From Salinarimonas sp. (lineage in GTDB: Bacteria; Pseudomonadota; Alphaproteobacteria; Rhizobiales; Beijerinckiaceae): a stretch of DNA of 64,000 nt. The stretch covers positions 2,687,501 through 2,751,500 of the forward strand of contig NZ_CP157794.1 in NCBI RefSeq assembly GCF_040111675.1. The letters are read 5' to 3'. Below the pieces are notes generated by a model, which did not search any database, was not told the origin of the DNA, and saw nothing but the letters and a program-made list of their open reading frames with translations. How positions within the stretch are numbered: position 1 is the stretch's first letter; every line of letters starts with the position of its first letter. The position numbers were made by a program, and so were the translations under genes. Positions 26,301 to 36,679 of this stretch are shown here, in pieces.

Positions 26301-27086
26301 CTATGCGGCGGCGCGAACCGCCCTCCCCCGGATCGCCGCGCGCACCAGCACGAACAAAACCACCGCGTTCAGTACGTGCCACAGGAAGTGCGTGCCCATC
26401 GGCAGCCAGCCGCAGATCGCGACGTCGATGGAGCGGAAGACGAGGGACGTGGCGAAGACGGCCGCCGCGACGAGGAGCGCCGTGCCGGCCTCGTGGGGCG
26501 CGACGACCTTGTCGAGGAAGGCGCGGGCGCGGGCGTGCTCGTCGTCTTCGCCCCAGGCCTGGTTCTTGCGGTTCATCAGCACGGTCTCGGCGCGGCGCGC
26601 CTTCAGGACGAGCAGCCCGCCGACGAGAATCAGCGCCAGAGCCGCCGGGAAGTAGCCGACCGAGCCGTTGACGTCCGCCCCCTCGCCGAACACCCCCGTC
26701 CAGCCGGCGGGGAAGACCGCGCTCGCCCCGAAGAAGGCGAGCGTGAGGAGCCCGGCCGCGATCCAGCCCAGCCGGAAGAAGCGGTGCATGGCCAGCAGGA
26801 AGAAGGAATAGATGAAGATCGTGATCGGGATGACGTCGGCGAGCAGCGACCAACGGTTCGCGTAGGTGTGGAACAGGAACGAGCCGACGCCTGTCGCCGC
26901 GACGATTCCGATCAGGAAGAGCGCGAAGCCGTCGCGGCCGCCGCCCCCCCGCCACAGCGCGAAGGCGATCGCAGCCGCGACCAGGAACGCGCCGTTCGAG
27001 ATCGCGTTGACCGGTTCGGCCCAGAAGCCGATACCGGCGCGCTCGCAATAGAGGTCGATCGGGGCGCACCAGCCGGTCTCGTCCAT
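26301..27086 (-). CDS. Alkaline-ceramidase-like membrane protein
   Basis: A 261-residue protein with about seven membrane helices. It begins with a cysteine-glutamate pair in LYCERAGIGFWAEPVNAISN, followed by VGSFLFHTYANRWSLLADV and ends HFLWHVLNAVVL. The Ser, His and Asp of the second block and the two His of the third correspond to zinc ligands in the alkaline ceramidase (ACER/CREST) superfamily. It may hydrolyse a lipid amide; bacterial members are little studied. A short gap separates it convergently from the toxin pair. Confidence 0.8.
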   Translation of the reverse strand: MDETGWCAPIDLYCERAGIGFWAEPVNAISNGAFLVAAAIAFALWRGGGGRDGFALFLIGIVAATGVGSFLFHTYANRWSLLADVIPITIFIYSFFLLAMHRFFRLGWIAAGLLTLAFFGASAVFPAGWTGVFGEGADVNGSVGYFPAALALILVGGLLVLKARRAETVLMNRKNQAWGEDDEHARARAFLDKVVAPHEAGTALLVAAAVFATSLVFRSIDVAICGWLPMGTHFLWHVLNAVVLFVLVRAAIRGRAVRAAA

Positions 27087-27265
27087 GAGGCGTTCTCCGG
27101 GGCGTGGTTCTCTCGGGGCGTCGCTTTCGGGGCGATCGCCTGCGACGAAAGTAGCAGGCTCGCTGCGCCGCGCAATGGGCGTGCAGGCAGAGCCGCGCGG
27201 CAGCCTCGACGTGCGCGCGCCGTCATGATCCGACAGTCCTCTCGAGCACCGAAGGCGTACCCGCG

Positions 27266-28420
27266 TTGCGCACTCGATCCTCTCTCGGAATGGCCGTTCT
27301 CGGCGCCTTCCTGCTCGCCGTCACCTACGGCCTCGCGCGGTTCGTCTTCGGGCTGTTCCTGCCGGCGATCCGCAGCGACCTCGGTCTCGGCGCGACCGCC
27401 GCTGGGGTCGTCGGCGCTTTGCCCTTCGTGAGCTTCCTCGGCGCCGTGCTGATCGGGCCGGCGGTCGCCCGCAGGCTCGGGACGCGGCTCGCCGGCGGGC
27501 TCGCCGTCGGCCTCGCGGCGGCCGGCCTCGTCGCCATCGCCACCGCGCCGGGCGTGCTCGTGCTCGGGATCGGCGTCGCCGTGTGCGGAATCAGCACCGG
27601 CCTGTCGTCGCCGGTCCTGGCCCGGGCCGTGCGGCTGGCCGTGCGCCCGCAGCTGCGCGGCCGGGTGAACGCCGTGCACAATGCCGGCACGAGCCTCGGC
27701 GTCGCGCTCGGCACGCCGGCGATGATCTGGCTCCTCGGCGCCTGGCGCTCGGCCTACCTGGCCTTCGCGGTCGTCGCCGTCCTGGGCGCCGTCGCGGCGC
27801 TGGTCTTCCTGCCGCGCGGCCGGGAGGGAGGCGCCGCGCTCGGCGGGCGCGGCGCGCCGCCCTGGCCGAGCGGCGCGCAATGGCGGCGGGTCGCGCGGCT
27901 CGCCGCGCTGGCCGGCGCCATGGGCCTCGTCAGCAGCATCTATTGGGTGTTCGCCCCGGACCTCGTGGTCAACGAAGGCGGCCTGACGGACCGGGACAGC
28001 GCCTGGATGTGGCTCGCGATCGGGCTCGCGGGCCTCTCGGGCGGCGGCGCCGGCGACCTGATCGACCGGTTCGGCCCGGGCCGGACGCATGCGCTGGCGC
28101 TCGCCCTGATGGGCGGCTCGCTCGGCCTCGCCGCCGCGGCGCCCGGCGATTTCGGCCTCGCGCTGGTCTCCGCTGCGGGCTTCGGCGCCGCCTACATGAC
28201 CCTTACCGGCTTCTACCTGGTCCGCGGCGTCCGGACGATGTCGGAGCGGCCGGCTCTCGGCCCGGTCCTGCCGCTCTCCGCGACGACCATCGGGCAGGCG
28301 CTGGGCTCGCCGCTCGCGGGCTGGACCATCGACGCCGCCGGCTACACGCTCGCCTTCGGCGGCTTCGCGGCCTTCGGGCTCGTCGCGGCCGTGGCGTCGG
28401 GACGCCTCGCCGCGCGCTGA
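27266..28420 (+). CDS. MFS transporter
   Basis: A 384-residue major facilitator with 12 hydrophobic segments. The loop between helices 2 and 3 reads GPAVARRLGTRLAGG, a variant of the MFS motif A, and the second half has GDLIDRFGPGRTHAL. It starts at a TTG (27266) with GAAGG upstream, or at the ATG at 27290, which would remove eight residues before the first helix. Substrate unknown. It is not clearly in an operon, since the next gene begins 83 bp downstream with its own leader. Confidence 0.85.
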   Translation: MRTRSSLGMAVLGAFLLAVTYGLARFVFGLFLPAIRSDLGLGATAAGVVGALPFVSFLGAVLIGPAVARRLGTRLAGGLAVGLAAAGLVAIATAPGVLVLGIGVAVCGISTGLSSPVLARAVRLAVRPQLRGRVNAVHNAGTSLGVALGTPAMIWLLGAWRSAYLAFAVVAVLGAVAALVFLPRGREGGAALGGRGAPPWPSGAQWRRVARLAALAGAMGLVSSIYWVFAPDLVVNEGGLTDRDSAWMWLAIGLAGLSGGGAGDLIDRFGPGRTHALALALMGGSLGLAAAAPGDFGLALVSAAGFGAAYMTLTGFYLVRGVRTMSERPALGPVLPLSATTIGQALGSPLAGWTIDAAGYTLAFGGFAAFGLVAAVASGRLAAR

Positions 28421-28503
28421 CGCGGGACGCGCCCCTCTTGCCATCGGCGCGCGCCTGGCCGAAGAAACGACGCCCGCCCGCAGCTCCGCTTCCCGAGGCC
28501 CCG

Positions 28504-29289
28504 ATGCGCGTCACCAGCTGGAACGTCAACTCGATCCGCCAGCGGCTCGACCACCTCCTCGCCTTCCTGAAGGACGAGGCGCCGGACGTGCTGTGCCTGC
28601 AGGAGCTGAAGACGACGGAGGAGAACCTGCCGGTCGCCGAGATCGAGGGCGCCGGCTACAACGTCGCGGCGCTCGGGCAGAAGGGCTTCAATGGCGTCGC
28701 GATCCTCTCGAAGCGCCCGCTCGAGGACGTCCGCAAGGGCCTCCCCGGCGACGACGAGGACAGCCAGGCCCGCTACATCGAGGGCGTGGTCTCGACGGAG
28801 GGCGGCGGGGTCGTGCGCGTCGCCTCGATCTACCTGCCGAACGGCAATCCCGTGGACGGGCCGAAATACCCCTACAAGCTCGCCTTCATGGACCGGCTGA
28901 CCGCCCATGCCAGGGAGCTCCTGGCGCTCGAGGAGCCGCTCGTGCTCGCCGGGGACTACAACGTCATCCCCGAGCCGCGCGACGCCGCCGATCCGGCCGC
29001 CTGGGAGGGCGACGCGCTGTTCCTGCCGCAGACCCGCGCGAAGTTCCGCCAGCTCCTGGCGCTCGGCCTCACCGACGCGCTGCGCGCCTGCGACGACGTG
29101 GATGGTCGCTACACGTTCTGGGACTATCAGGCGGGCGCCTGGCAGCGGAACAAGGGCATCCGCATCGACCACCTGCTGCTCTCCCCCCAGGCCGCCGACC
29201 GGCTCGCGGGCGTGACCATCCACAAGAGCGAGCGTGCGAAGGAGAAGCCCTCCGACCACGTGCCGATCACGGCGCGGCTCGACCTCTGA
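28504..29289 (+). CDS. xth: Exodeoxyribonuclease III
   Basis: A 261-residue class II AP endonuclease/3'-5' exonuclease. It begins MRVTSWNVNSIR; metal and catalytic residues lie in LQELKT, GDYNVIPEPRD and the closing IDHLLLS...SDHVPI segments. It removes abasic sites and 3' blocks in base-excision repair. Full length with no insertion. Convergent with ppc, 18 bp apart. Confidence 0.95.
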   Translation: MRVTSWNVNSIRQRLDHLLAFLKDEAPDVLCLQELKTTEENLPVAEIEGAGYNVAALGQKGFNGVAILSKRPLEDVRKGLPGDDEDSQARYIEGVVSTEGGGVVRVASIYLPNGNPVDGPKYPYKLAFMDRLTAHARELLALEEPLVLAGDYNVIPEPRDAADPAAWEGDALFLPQTRAKFRQLLALGLTDALRACDDVDGRYTFWDYQAGAWQRNKGIRIDHLLLSPQAADRLAGVTIHKSERAKEKPSDHVPITARLDL

Positions 29290-29307
29290 GGAGCACGGCC
29301 TCTCCCC

Positions 29308-32103
29308 TCACCCCGAGTTCCGCAGGCCCGCCGCCACGCCGTTGATCGTCATGTGGATGCCCTGCCTGACGCGGCGCTCCTCGTCGCCGGCGCGGTGGCG
29401 GCGCAGGAGCTCGACCTGCAGGTGGTTGAGCGGGTCGAGATAGGGAAAGCGGTTGCGGATCGAGCGCGCCAGCAGCGGGTTCGTCTCGAGCAGCGTCTTC
29501 TGGCCGGTGATGGCCAGCAGCAGGTCGATGGAGCGGCGCCATTCCTCGCGCAGCATGGGGAAGATGCGCCGGGCGAGCTCCTGGTCGGACACGAGCGAGG
29601 CGTAGCGCGAGGCGATCGCGATGTTCGACTTGGCGAGCACCATGTCCATGTTGGAGAGAAGCGCCTGGAAGAACGGCCATTCCCGGTGCATGGCCTGGAG
29701 CGTCTCCATCCGCTGCGGGTCCTCCGCGAGGAAGCCCTCCACCGCCGCGCCGAAGCCGTACCAGCCCGGCAGCATCAGGCGCGACTGGGCCCAGCCGAAC
29801 ACCCAGGGGATGGCGCGCAGGTCCTCGATCGCCCGCGAGTTCGTCCGCGAGGCCGGCCGCGAGCCGATGTTGAGGTTGGCGATCTCGCCGATGACGGTGG
29901 ATTCCCAGAAATAGTCCTGGAAGCCCGGGGTCTCGTAGACGAGGGCCCGATAGGCGCCGAAGGCGCGGGCGGAGAGGTCCTCCATCACCTTGAGGTAGGC
30001 GTCGCGCGGGGCCGGGTCGTCGCCGTGGAGCAGGCTCGCCTCCATCGTGGCGGAGGCGATGATCTCGAGGTTGCGCCGCCCGAGCTCGGGCGTCGCGTAT
30101 TTCGCGGCGATCACCTCGCCCTGCTCGGTGATGCGGATCGAGCCCTGCACGGCGCCGCCGGGCTGGGCGAGGATCGCCTGGTAGGAGGGCCCGCCGCCAC
30201 GGCCGACCGTGCCGCCGCGGCCGTGGAACAGGCGCAGCCGCAGGCCGGTCTCGCGGAAGACCCGCACGAGGGCGATCTCGGCCTTGTAGAGCTCCCAGTT
30301 CGAGGTGAGGAAGCCGCCGTCCTTGTTCGAATCCGAATAGCCGAGCATCACCTCCTGGGTGCGCCCGCGGGTCTCGAGCAAAGCCCGGTACTCGAAGACC
30401 GAGAACAGCTCCGCCATGATCCGGGCGGAGGCCTGCAGGTCGCCGATCGTCTCGAACAGCGGCACGATGTCGAGGTCGAGCACGCCCTCGACCGGGCGCA
30501 GCAGGCCCGCCTCCTTGAGGAGGACGGCGACCTCGAGCACGTCGGAGACCGAATCCGCCTTCGAGATCACGTAGTGGCGCAGGGCCGCCTCGCCGTAGCG
30601 GGCGCGCGCCGCCGCCGCCTCGCGCACGATGGCGAGCTCGCCGGCGGTCTTCTCCGAATAGGTCACGTGCGGCGAGAAGAGCGGGCGCGGCGTCTTCAGC
30701 TCCTCGACGAGAAGCGCGACGCGATCGGCCTCCGAGAGCGCGAGATAATCGATCTCGGGCCGCGCCACCGCGAAGAGCTCGGCGATGGTGCGCTCGTGCA
30801 CGTCCGAGTTCTGGCGCAGGTCGATCGTGGCGAGATGGAAGCCGAAGACCGAGACCGCGCGGCGCAGCATGCGCAGCCGCCCCCGGGCGAGCGCGCCCGA
30901 GCCGTTCGCCTCGAGCGAGCGCTTGATCGCGTCGAGATCGGCGCCGAAGGCGTCGACCGATGCATAGGGCTCGGCCGCCTCGGCCGCCGGCGTGCGGCAC
31001 AGATCCGGGTGGCCGAGCGCCCGCGCCGTGGCGCACAGCCGCGCGTGGACATGCGCCAGCGCCCGGCGGTAGGGCTCGTTCTGGCGAAAGGCCGAGCGCT
31101 CGGGCGACGCGTCGGCGAGCGCCCGCACCTCGTCGGAGACGCCGACGAGCCGTTCGTCCAGCGGCAGCTCCGCGCTCAGCGCCTCCAGCGCGTCGATGTG
31201 ATGCGAGAGCGCCTTGCGGCTCTGCAGGTGGAGGGCCTCGCGCAGCACCTCCGCGGTGACGAAGGGGTTGCCGTCACGGTCGCCACCGATCCAGGAGCCC
31301 ATGCGCAGGAAGGCCGGCAGCTCGGACTCGCCGAGCCCCTCCCGCTTCAGCGCGTCCTCGAGCCCGGCGTAGAGGCGGGGCAGCTCGCCGAGAAACGTGT
31401 CGTCGTAATAGGAGAGCGCGTTGATCACCTCGTCGACGACGCGCAGCCGGGTGCTGCGCAGGATGGCGGTCTGCCAGAGCGTCAGCACGGCGCGGCGCAT
31501 GTCCTCGTCGAGGTCGGCGCGCTCGTCCGGGGTGAGCGCGGGATTGTCGCGCTCCTTGAGCAGGCGGGCGACCTCCATCTCGCGGTCGATCGTCGACTTG
31601 CGGCGCACCTCGGTCGGATGCGCGGTGAGAACCGGCGAGATCTCGGCCTCGGCGAAGAAGCGCTCGAGGTCGCCGCGCCCGATCCCGGCCTCCTTGCACA
31701 GCGCGATGGTGCGGGCGAGCGTGCCCTCGCGCGGCTCGGAGAGCGCCTGCGCATGCGCCCGCGAGCGCCGCTGGCGATGTTGGTCCTCGGCGATGTTGGC
31801 GAGGTGGGAGAAATAGGAGAAGGCGCGGATGATCTGCAGGCTCGACTCGCGCGAGAGCGCGTCGAGCGTCGTCTGCAGCTCCCCGCGCGCGGCGGCATCC
31901 TCGTCGCGATGGAAGCGCAGGCTCGTCTGGCGGATGCGCTCGACGAGCTCGAACGTCGCCTCGCCTTCCTGGGCGCGCACGGTGTCGCCGAGCACCCGCC
32001 CGAGCAGGCGGATGTCTTCCCACAGCGGCCGATCCTTCTCTTCCGCGCGATCGACCGCGCCGATGGCGAGCCCGGTCCCGATTCCCTTCGCGTCGTCGGC
32101 CAT
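29308..32103 (-). CDS. ppc: Phosphoenolpyruvate carboxylase
   Basis: A 931-residue anaplerotic enzyme that adds bicarbonate to PEP to give oxaloacetate. The catalytic histidine is in [12 protein letters not shown] and the catalytic glycine-rich loop is [15 protein letters not shown]. The conserved C-terminal end reads [12 protein letters not shown]. The start at 32103 follows GGGGAGAGG. No plant-type N-terminal phosphorylation site is seen. Bacteria of the serine cycle and many phototrophs rely on this enzyme, but no partner gene is adjacent. Confidence 0.97.
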   Translation of the reverse strand: MADDAKGIGTGLAIGAVDRAEEKDRPLWEDIRLLGRVLGDTVRAQEGEATFELVERIRQTSLRFHRDEDAAARGELQTTLDALSRESSLQIIRAFSYFSHLANIAEDQHRQRRSRAHAQALSEPREGTLARTIALCKEAGIGRGDLERFFAEAEISPVLTAHPTEVRRKSTIDREMEVARLLKERDNPALTPDERADLDEDMRRAVLTLWQTAILRSTRLRVVDEVINALSYYDDTFLGELPRLYAGLEDALKREGLGESELPAFLRMGSWIGGDRDGNPFVTAEVLREALHLQSRKALSHHIDALEALSAELPLDERLVGVSDEVRALADASPERSAFRQNEPYRRALAHVHARLCATARALGHPDLCRTPAAEAAEPYASVDAFGADLDAIKRSLEANGSGALARGRLRMLRRAVSVFGFHLATIDLRQNSDVHERTIAELFAVARPEIDYLALSEADRVALLVEELKTPRPLFSPHVTYSEKTAGELAIVREAAAARARYGEAALRHYVISKADSVSDVLEVAVLLKEAGLLRPVEGVLDLDIVPLFETIGDLQASARIMAELFSVFEYRALLETRGRTQEVMLGYSDSNKDGGFLTSNWELYKAEIALVRVFRETGLRLRLFHGRGGTVGRGGGPSYQAILAQPGGAVQGSIRITEQGEVIAAKYATPELGRRNLEIIASATMEASLLHGDDPAPRDAYLKVMEDLSARAFGAYRALVYETPGFQDYFWESTVIGEIANLNIGSRPASRTNSRAIEDLRAIPWVFGWAQSRLMLPGWYGFGAAVEGFLAEDPQRMETLQAMHREWPFFQALLSNMDMVLAKSNIAIASRYASLVSDQELARRIFPMLREEWRRSIDLLLAITGQKTLLETNPLLARSIRNRFPYLDPLNHLQVELLRRHRAGDEERRVRQGIHMTINGVAAGLRNSG

Positions 32104-32194
32104 GACCTCTCCCCGCGGCTTCGACTTTCGGCGCCCAGGGTGACCATTTTTGCGCCGCACGCAAGACGGGAGTGAGATCGAATGCGATAATGGG

Positions 32195-33442
32195 TCAGGG
32201 TTGCGTCTCGCCGCCGTCGCGCTCTCCCTCCCCCGGCGTGATCCCGTAGGGCGCCACCAGCCGCCAGACGTGATCGGGAATCATCGCCCGCATGCGCCGG
32301 CCGCGCGCGCGGCGCAGGTGGAGGACGGTCTCCACCGCCTTCATCTCGACGCGGGCGCGGGCGAATTCGAGGCCGCGGGGGCCGATGCGGGGCTGGAGCC
32401 AGGCGACGAGGGGGCGCACCCAGTTCGGCATCGACCGCAGCGGGAGGCCGCCGGCGGCGCGGGCGACGTTCGCGGCGAAGCCGGCCACCGCCGCCCGCCG
32501 CTTGCCGGCGGTGCCGCAGGCCTCGAGCGCGACCTCCTCGCCGAGCAGCGACACCAGCTCCTCGCCGCGGGCGTTGCGCACGATCAGCCATTGCTTCCCC
32601 TGCCCGCCCATGTAGCCTACCGTCACGTCGGCGAGCACGTTCGTGTAGTCGACGCAGGTGCGGCAGGTGAGCGGGAAGAAGTCGCTCGGCAGCTTCGAGA
32701 TCGGCAGCTTCAGGAACGGCACGGTGCGCACCCGCCCGTCGTCGTGGCGGATCTCGACGCGGTAGTCGGCGCGGAACTCGAGATAGGAGATGGTCTCCGG
32801 CCGCGCGTCGAGGAGCGCCAGGAACTCGTGGAAGCGCTCGGTCGTGGTGTTGTCCGAGCAGGGCGTGCCGATGACGTAGAGCCGCTCGAAGCCGAGCTCG
32901 GCCTCGAGCGCCCGCAGCGCGTAGACCTGGCAGGGAATGCCGACGACGGCGAGGCGGGTGATCCCCTGCGCGCGGGCGGGCTCGAGCAGCGCCAGCAGCG
33001 GCGCGTAGCCCATGCGCATGCCCCGGCACTGGGCGAGCTGCGCGGGGTCGGTGACGAGGACGGGCACCGGCCGCCAGCGGTCGGCGGGGTCGGGCGCCAT
33101 GGTGAGCACGGCCTCCACCGCCTTCGTCTCGAGCAGCCGCTCGGCGAGGCGCGTGGTGATCCCGGTCCATTGCGCGCCCTCCCGCGGCGCCCTCAAGGCG
33201 GCGCGGACCATGCGGCGGAAGGGGCCGAAATGCAGCTCGTCGGGCTTCCCGGGATCGCGGGCGCGGCCGTGGACCTGCCGCTCGAGCCGCGGATAGTCCG
33301 GCGCGATGAACTGGCAGGCGCGCCCGCACCGCTTCGGATCCGCCATGCGCGAGACGCCGCAATCGGTGCACAGGTCGCGATGCGGCGCGGGCGCGAGATC
33401 CGGCGCCGAAAGCCGCGCGGCGGTGTTCGCCGTTCCGTCCAA
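32195..33442 (-). CDS. bciB: 3,8-divinyl chlorophyllide 8-vinyl reductase, BciB type
   Basis: A 415-residue FrhB-family iron-sulfur flavoprotein. An N-terminal cysteine cluster (CTDCG...CGRAC), then [15 protein letters not shown] and EGAQWTGI, then [11 protein letters not shown] and [20 protein letters not shown], closely follow the cyanobacterial/plant BciB (F420 hydrogenase beta-like) pattern. The enzyme would reduce the C8 vinyl group of divinyl (proto)chlorophyllide using ferredoxin. I chose the TTG at 33442 because GGGAGGGG precedes it and the CxxCG cluster lies downstream. No other bacteriochlorophyll gene is in the window. A related FrhB reductase of other function cannot be excluded. 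Confidence 0.75.
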   Translation of the reverse strand: MDGTANTAARLSAPDLAPAPHRDLCTDCGVSRMADPKRCGRACQFIAPDYPRLERQVHGRARDPGKPDELHFGPFRRMVRAALRAPREGAQWTGITTRLAERLLETKAVEAVLTMAPDPADRWRPVPVLVTDPAQLAQCRGMRMGYAPLLALLEPARAQGITRLAVVGIPCQVYALRALEAELGFERLYVIGTPCSDNTTTERFHEFLALLDARPETISYLEFRADYRVEIRHDDGRVRTVPFLKLPISKLPSDFFPLTCRTCVDYTNVLADVTVGYMGGQGKQWLIVRNARGEELVSLLGEEVALEACGTAGKRRAAVAGFAANVARAAGGLPLRSMPNWVRPLVAWLQPRIGPRGLEFARARVEMKAVETVLHLRRARGRRMRAMIPDHVWRLVAPYGITPGEGERDGGETQP

Positions 33443-33507
33443 ACGCCCCTCCCCGGCCGCGCCGTGCGATCCGTTCGGGGAGAGGCTAGCGGAGCGGTGC
33501 GCGGGCG

Positions 33508-33528
33508 TCCGCTTCGCAGGATTGCGGA
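33508..33528. promoter_or_regulatory. Candidate LysR-type operator (dyad with 11-bp spacer)
   Basis: TCCGC and GCGGA are separated by 11 bp in the 157-bp gap between bciB and the divergent LysR gene. This is the T-N11-A style dyad that LysR regulators bind next to their own gene. It is short and could occur by chance in such GC-rich DNA. Confidence 0.35.
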
Positions 33529-33599
33529 TGGACGGTGGGGCGCGCCCTTCCCCCTCCGCCCGCGCCGTGAGATGACCTCGACCGGGAGGGCGATCGGCC

Positions 33600-34496
33600 A
33601 TGTTCGACATCCGCGACGCCGAGGTGGTGCGGGAGGTGGTGCGCTGCGGGGGGTTCCGCGCGGCGGCGGGGCGGCTGAACCTGACGCAGTCGGCCGTGTC
33701 GGCGCGGGTGTCGGGGCTGGAGGAGCGGCTCGGGATCACGATCTTCGACCGCAAGCGCCGGGGCGCGCGGCTCACGGCGCAGGGGCGCGCCTTCCTCGAG
33801 CAGGCGGCGCGGCTCGTCGTGCTGCGGGACACGATCGCCGAGGGCTTCGCCCCGCAGGCGGGCTTCGTCGGCACGCTGCGGATCGGGGTCGCCGAGACCA
33901 TCGTGCACACCTGGCTCGCGGGCATGCTGACGCGCGTGCGCGACGTGCTGCCGAGGAGCCGCATCGAGCTCTCGGTCGAGACCTCGCCCGTGCTCGCGGC
34001 GAAGCTCCTCGACGACGAGATCGACGTCGCGGTGATGATGGCGGCGCTGACGCCGGCCGAGGCGATCGCGACGCCGCTCTACACCTGCCGGCTCGACTGG
34101 TTCGCGGCGCCCTCGCTCGCCCTGCCGGCGGGACCGCTCGATCCGGCGGCGCTCGCCGCGCATCCGATCATCACCTTCTCGCGGGGCACGCTGCCCTATG
34201 CCGAGCTCGAGCGGCGCCTGCCGCTCGACGGGCTGCCGCCGCCGCTGCTGCACGCCTGCGCCTCGCTGTCGACGACGCTGCACCTCGCCCGGGACGGGTT
34301 CGGCATCGGCCTCCTGCCCGCGCCGATGGCGGCGGGGGATCTCGCGCGGGGCGCGCTGCGGCGGGTCGAGACGACGGAGGCCGCGCACATGTCGGACCTC
34401 GCCTTCGCCGTCGCGCATCTGGCCCGGCAGGACCGCGCGGCCATGGCGGCCTTGGTCGAGGCGGCGCGGGAGGCGATCGCGGAGCAGCCCGCGTGA
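33600..34496 (+). CDS. LysR-family transcriptional regulator
   Basis: A 298-residue regulator. The N-terminal winged HTH includes CGGFRAAAGRLNLTQSAVSARV, and the C-terminal periplasmic-binding-like co-inducer domain follows (GTLRIGVAETIVH). It lies upstream of the DUF1445/TRAP/DUF2848 operon on the same strand and divergent from bciB, so it could control either. Control of the TRAP operon by the transported substrate is the usual arrangement. Confidence 0.93.
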   Translation: MFDIRDAEVVREVVRCGGFRAAAGRLNLTQSAVSARVSGLEERLGITIFDRKRRGARLTAQGRAFLEQAARLVVLRDTIAEGFAPQAGFVGTLRIGVAETIVHTWLAGMLTRVRDVLPRSRIELSVETSPVLAAKLLDDEIDVAVMMAALTPAEAIATPLYTCRLDWFAAPSLALPAGPLDPAALAAHPIITFSRGTLPYAELERRLPLDGLPPPLLHACASLSTTLHLARDGFGIGLLPAPMAAGDLARGALRRVETTEAAHMSDLAFAVAHLARQDRAAMAALVEAAREAIAEQPA

Positions 34497-34609
34497 TCGA
34501 CTGAAGAGATCGTCATGATCAGTTTTTGATCGATTGACGCGATTTGGAGGCGGTGGAACACTTTCCCCATCGTGAGGCCCGCCCGCGGGCCGATCAGGGG
34601 AGAGCCGCG

Positions 34610-35398
34610 ATGGACCGGATCGAGAGCCCCGACGAGCTGCGCCGGCAGGTCCGCGCCGGCGCCTTCCGGCGACCCACGACCGGCCACGCGCCCGGCTTCC
34701 TGCAGGGCAACCTCGCCATCCTGCCTCAGGCCTTCGCCGCGGATTTCCTCGCCTTCTGCGCCAAGAACCCGAAGCCCTGCCCGCTGCTCGGCGTCTCCGA
34801 GCCCGGCGACCCGCGCCTGCCCGCGCTCGCCGAGGACCTCGACATCCGCACCGACGTGCCGGGCTACCGCGTCTTCCGCAACGGCGGCGAGCCGGAGCGG
34901 GTCGGCGATCTGCGCGCGCTGTGGCGCGAGGACCTCGTGACCTTCGTGCTCGGCTGCTCGTTCTCGTTCGAGGAGAGCCTGGCGCGGGCGCGCATCCCGG
35001 TGCGGCACATCGCGGCCGGGCGGAACGTGCCGATGTACGTGACCAATCTCGAGACGCACCGCGCCGGCCCCTTCGGCGGACCGATGGTGGTGTCCATGCG
35101 CGCCTTCGCGCCGGCGGACGCGATCCGCGCCGTCGTGCTCTCCGAGCGTCAGCCGCTGGCCCACGGCGCGCCGGTCCATTTCGGCGACCCGGCGGCGATC
35201 GGCATCCGCGATCTCGCCGATCCCGAGTTCGGGGATCCGCCGGTCATGGCGCCGGGGGACGTCCCCGTGTTCTGGGCCTGCGGGGTCACGCCCCAGGTCG
35301 CGATCCGCGGGGCCCGGCCCGATCTCGCGATCACCCACGAGCCGGGACACATGCTCGTCACCGACCGTCCGGCGGAGGGGGCCGGCATCGGCCTGTGA
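34610..35398 (+). CDS. DUF1445 family protein (putative hydro-lyase/D-glutamate cyclase)
   Basis: A 262-residue protein whose family signatures are [27 protein letters not shown] and RNVPMYVTN; the end PGHMLVTD is also typical. DUF1445 includes the mammalian D-glutamate cyclase that interconverts D-glutamate and 5-oxo-D-proline, and bacterial members are called putative hydro-lyases. GGGGAGAG precedes the ATG. It is the first gene of a run with three TRAP genes and DUF2848, so it probably acts on the imported compound. Confidence 0.88.
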   Translation: MDRIESPDELRRQVRAGAFRRPTTGHAPGFLQGNLAILPQAFAADFLAFCAKNPKPCPLLGVSEPGDPRLPALAEDLDIRTDVPGYRVFRNGGEPERVGDLRALWREDLVTFVLGCSFSFEESLARARIPVRHIAAGRNVPMYVTNLETHRAGPFGGPMVVSMRAFAPADAIRAVVLSERQPLAHGAPVHFGDPAAIGIRDLADPEFGDPPVMAPGDVPVFWACGVTPQVAIRGARPDLAITHEPGHMLVTDRPAEGAGIGL

Positions 35399-35457
35399 CG
35401 CCGACCGCTTTCGAGACGCGCTCGGGAGAGCGCGAAACAAGAGGGGAGACGAAAACC

Positions 35458-36519
35458 ATGCACGCGATGATGAAGCGCAGCCTGCTCGCCGGCGCGAGCC
35501 TTCTCGTGGCGGCCTCCGCCGTCCAGGCGCAGGAGATCGACGAGGTCACGCTGTCGGTCGTCGGCTCCTGGTCGAGCCTGCCGCTCTACCAGAAGTTCGA
35601 GGAGCCGTTCTGGACCGAGCACCTGCCGGAGGCCTCCGACGGCGCGATCACGGTCGAGATGACGACCTTCAACCAGCTCGGCTCGTCGGGCGGCGACGTG
35701 TTCCGGCTCCTCTCCGAGGGCGTCTTCGACGTCGGCATGACGGTGGCGGACTACACGGTCGCCGACGCGCCGGAGCTCGAGGGCCTGGACGTGCCGCTCA
35801 TCGCGACCGACGCCGCCGCGGCGCGCGAGGCGGTGGACGCCGCGCGGCCGATGGTCGAGGACATCATGCGCGAGCGCTTCGGCGCGAAGCTCCTGGCCAT
35901 CGCCCCCTATCCGCCGCAGGTCGTCTTCTGCAACGACGAGCTCTCCTCGCTCGCCGATCTCGAGGGCCGCAAGGTCCGCGGCTCGGGCCGCATGACGACG
36001 CAGTTCCTCGAGGCGCTGGGCGCCGAGGGCATCAACCTCGCCTTCTCGGAGGTGCCGGGCGCGCTCGAGCGCGGCATCGTCGACTGCGCCATCACCGGCG
36101 CGGGCTCGGGGCTCTCCGCCGGCTGGTGGGAGAGCGCCGACTACCTGATGACGCTGCCGCTCGGCGGCTGGGACCCGGTCGTCACCGCCATGAACCTGGA
36201 GCGCTGGGAAAGCCTCTCGCCGGCGACGCAGGAGTTCCTGACGGCGCAGATCTCGGAGCATTTCGAGGGCCCGGCCTGGGCCGACGCGCAGGGCGCGCTC
36301 GAGCGCGACGTCGCCTGCCTCACCGGCGGCGAATGCGCGGTGGAGACCGAGGCGGCGATGACGCTGGTCGAGGCGAGCGAGGAGGACCGGCAGACCGCGC
36401 TCGCGGTGCTGCAGGAGACGGTGCTCCCCGACTGGGCCGAGCGCGCCGGCGACGAATGGGCCACGCGCTGGAACGAGAGCGTCGGCGCCGCGACCGGCGT
36501 GGAGATCCCGCTGAACTGA
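35458..36519 (+). CDS. TRAP transporter solute-binding protein (DctP family)
   Basis: A 353-residue periplasmic binding protein. A Sec signal peptide (KRSLLAGASLLVAASAVQAQ) is cleaved near residue 23. The mature protein has the DctP signature region with a substrate-binding arginine likely in LEGRKVRGSGRM. Two cysteines in ACLTGGEC may form a disulfide. GAGGGGA precedes the ATG at 35458. It delivers a carboxylate-type ligand to the small and large membrane subunits downstream; the ligand is unknown. Confidence 0.93.
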   Translation: MHAMMKRSLLAGASLLVAASAVQAQEIDEVTLSVVGSWSSLPLYQKFEEPFWTEHLPEASDGAITVEMTTFNQLGSSGGDVFRLLSEGVFDVGMTVADYTVADAPELEGLDVPLIATDAAAAREAVDAARPMVEDIMRERFGAKLLAIAPYPPQVVFCNDELSSLADLEGRKVRGSGRMTTQFLEALGAEGINLAFSEVPGALERGIVDCAITGAGSGLSAGWWESADYLMTLPLGGWDPVVTAMNLERWESLSPATQEFLTAQISEHFEGPAWADAQGALERDVACLTGGECAVETEAAMTLVEASEEDRQTALAVLQETVLPDWAERAGDEWATRWNESVGAATGVEIPLN

Positions 36520-36541
36520 GCGGCAGCATCGGCGCCGGCAT

Positions 36542-36646
36542 CTCCCCGCAGGGGAGGTGGACCGCGCGGAGCGCGGGCCGGAGGGGACCGCAGGTGCTGC
36601 GCGCCCCACCCGCCGGCCTGCGGCCGTCGACCTCCCCTGCGGGGAG
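36542..36646. repeat. Palindromic intergenic repeat
   Basis: Inverted 17-bp arms (36542-36558 and 36630-36646), each itself palindromic around CTCCCCGCAGGGGAG, lie between the TRAP binding-protein and small-permease genes. The plan matches the larger element at 7169-7363, with different arm bases. As an intra-operon hairpin it could raise the level of the binding protein over the permeases. Confidence 0.75.
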
Positions 36647-36679
36647 GTGGCGGCTTCGCCCGATAACGAGGACACCCCC

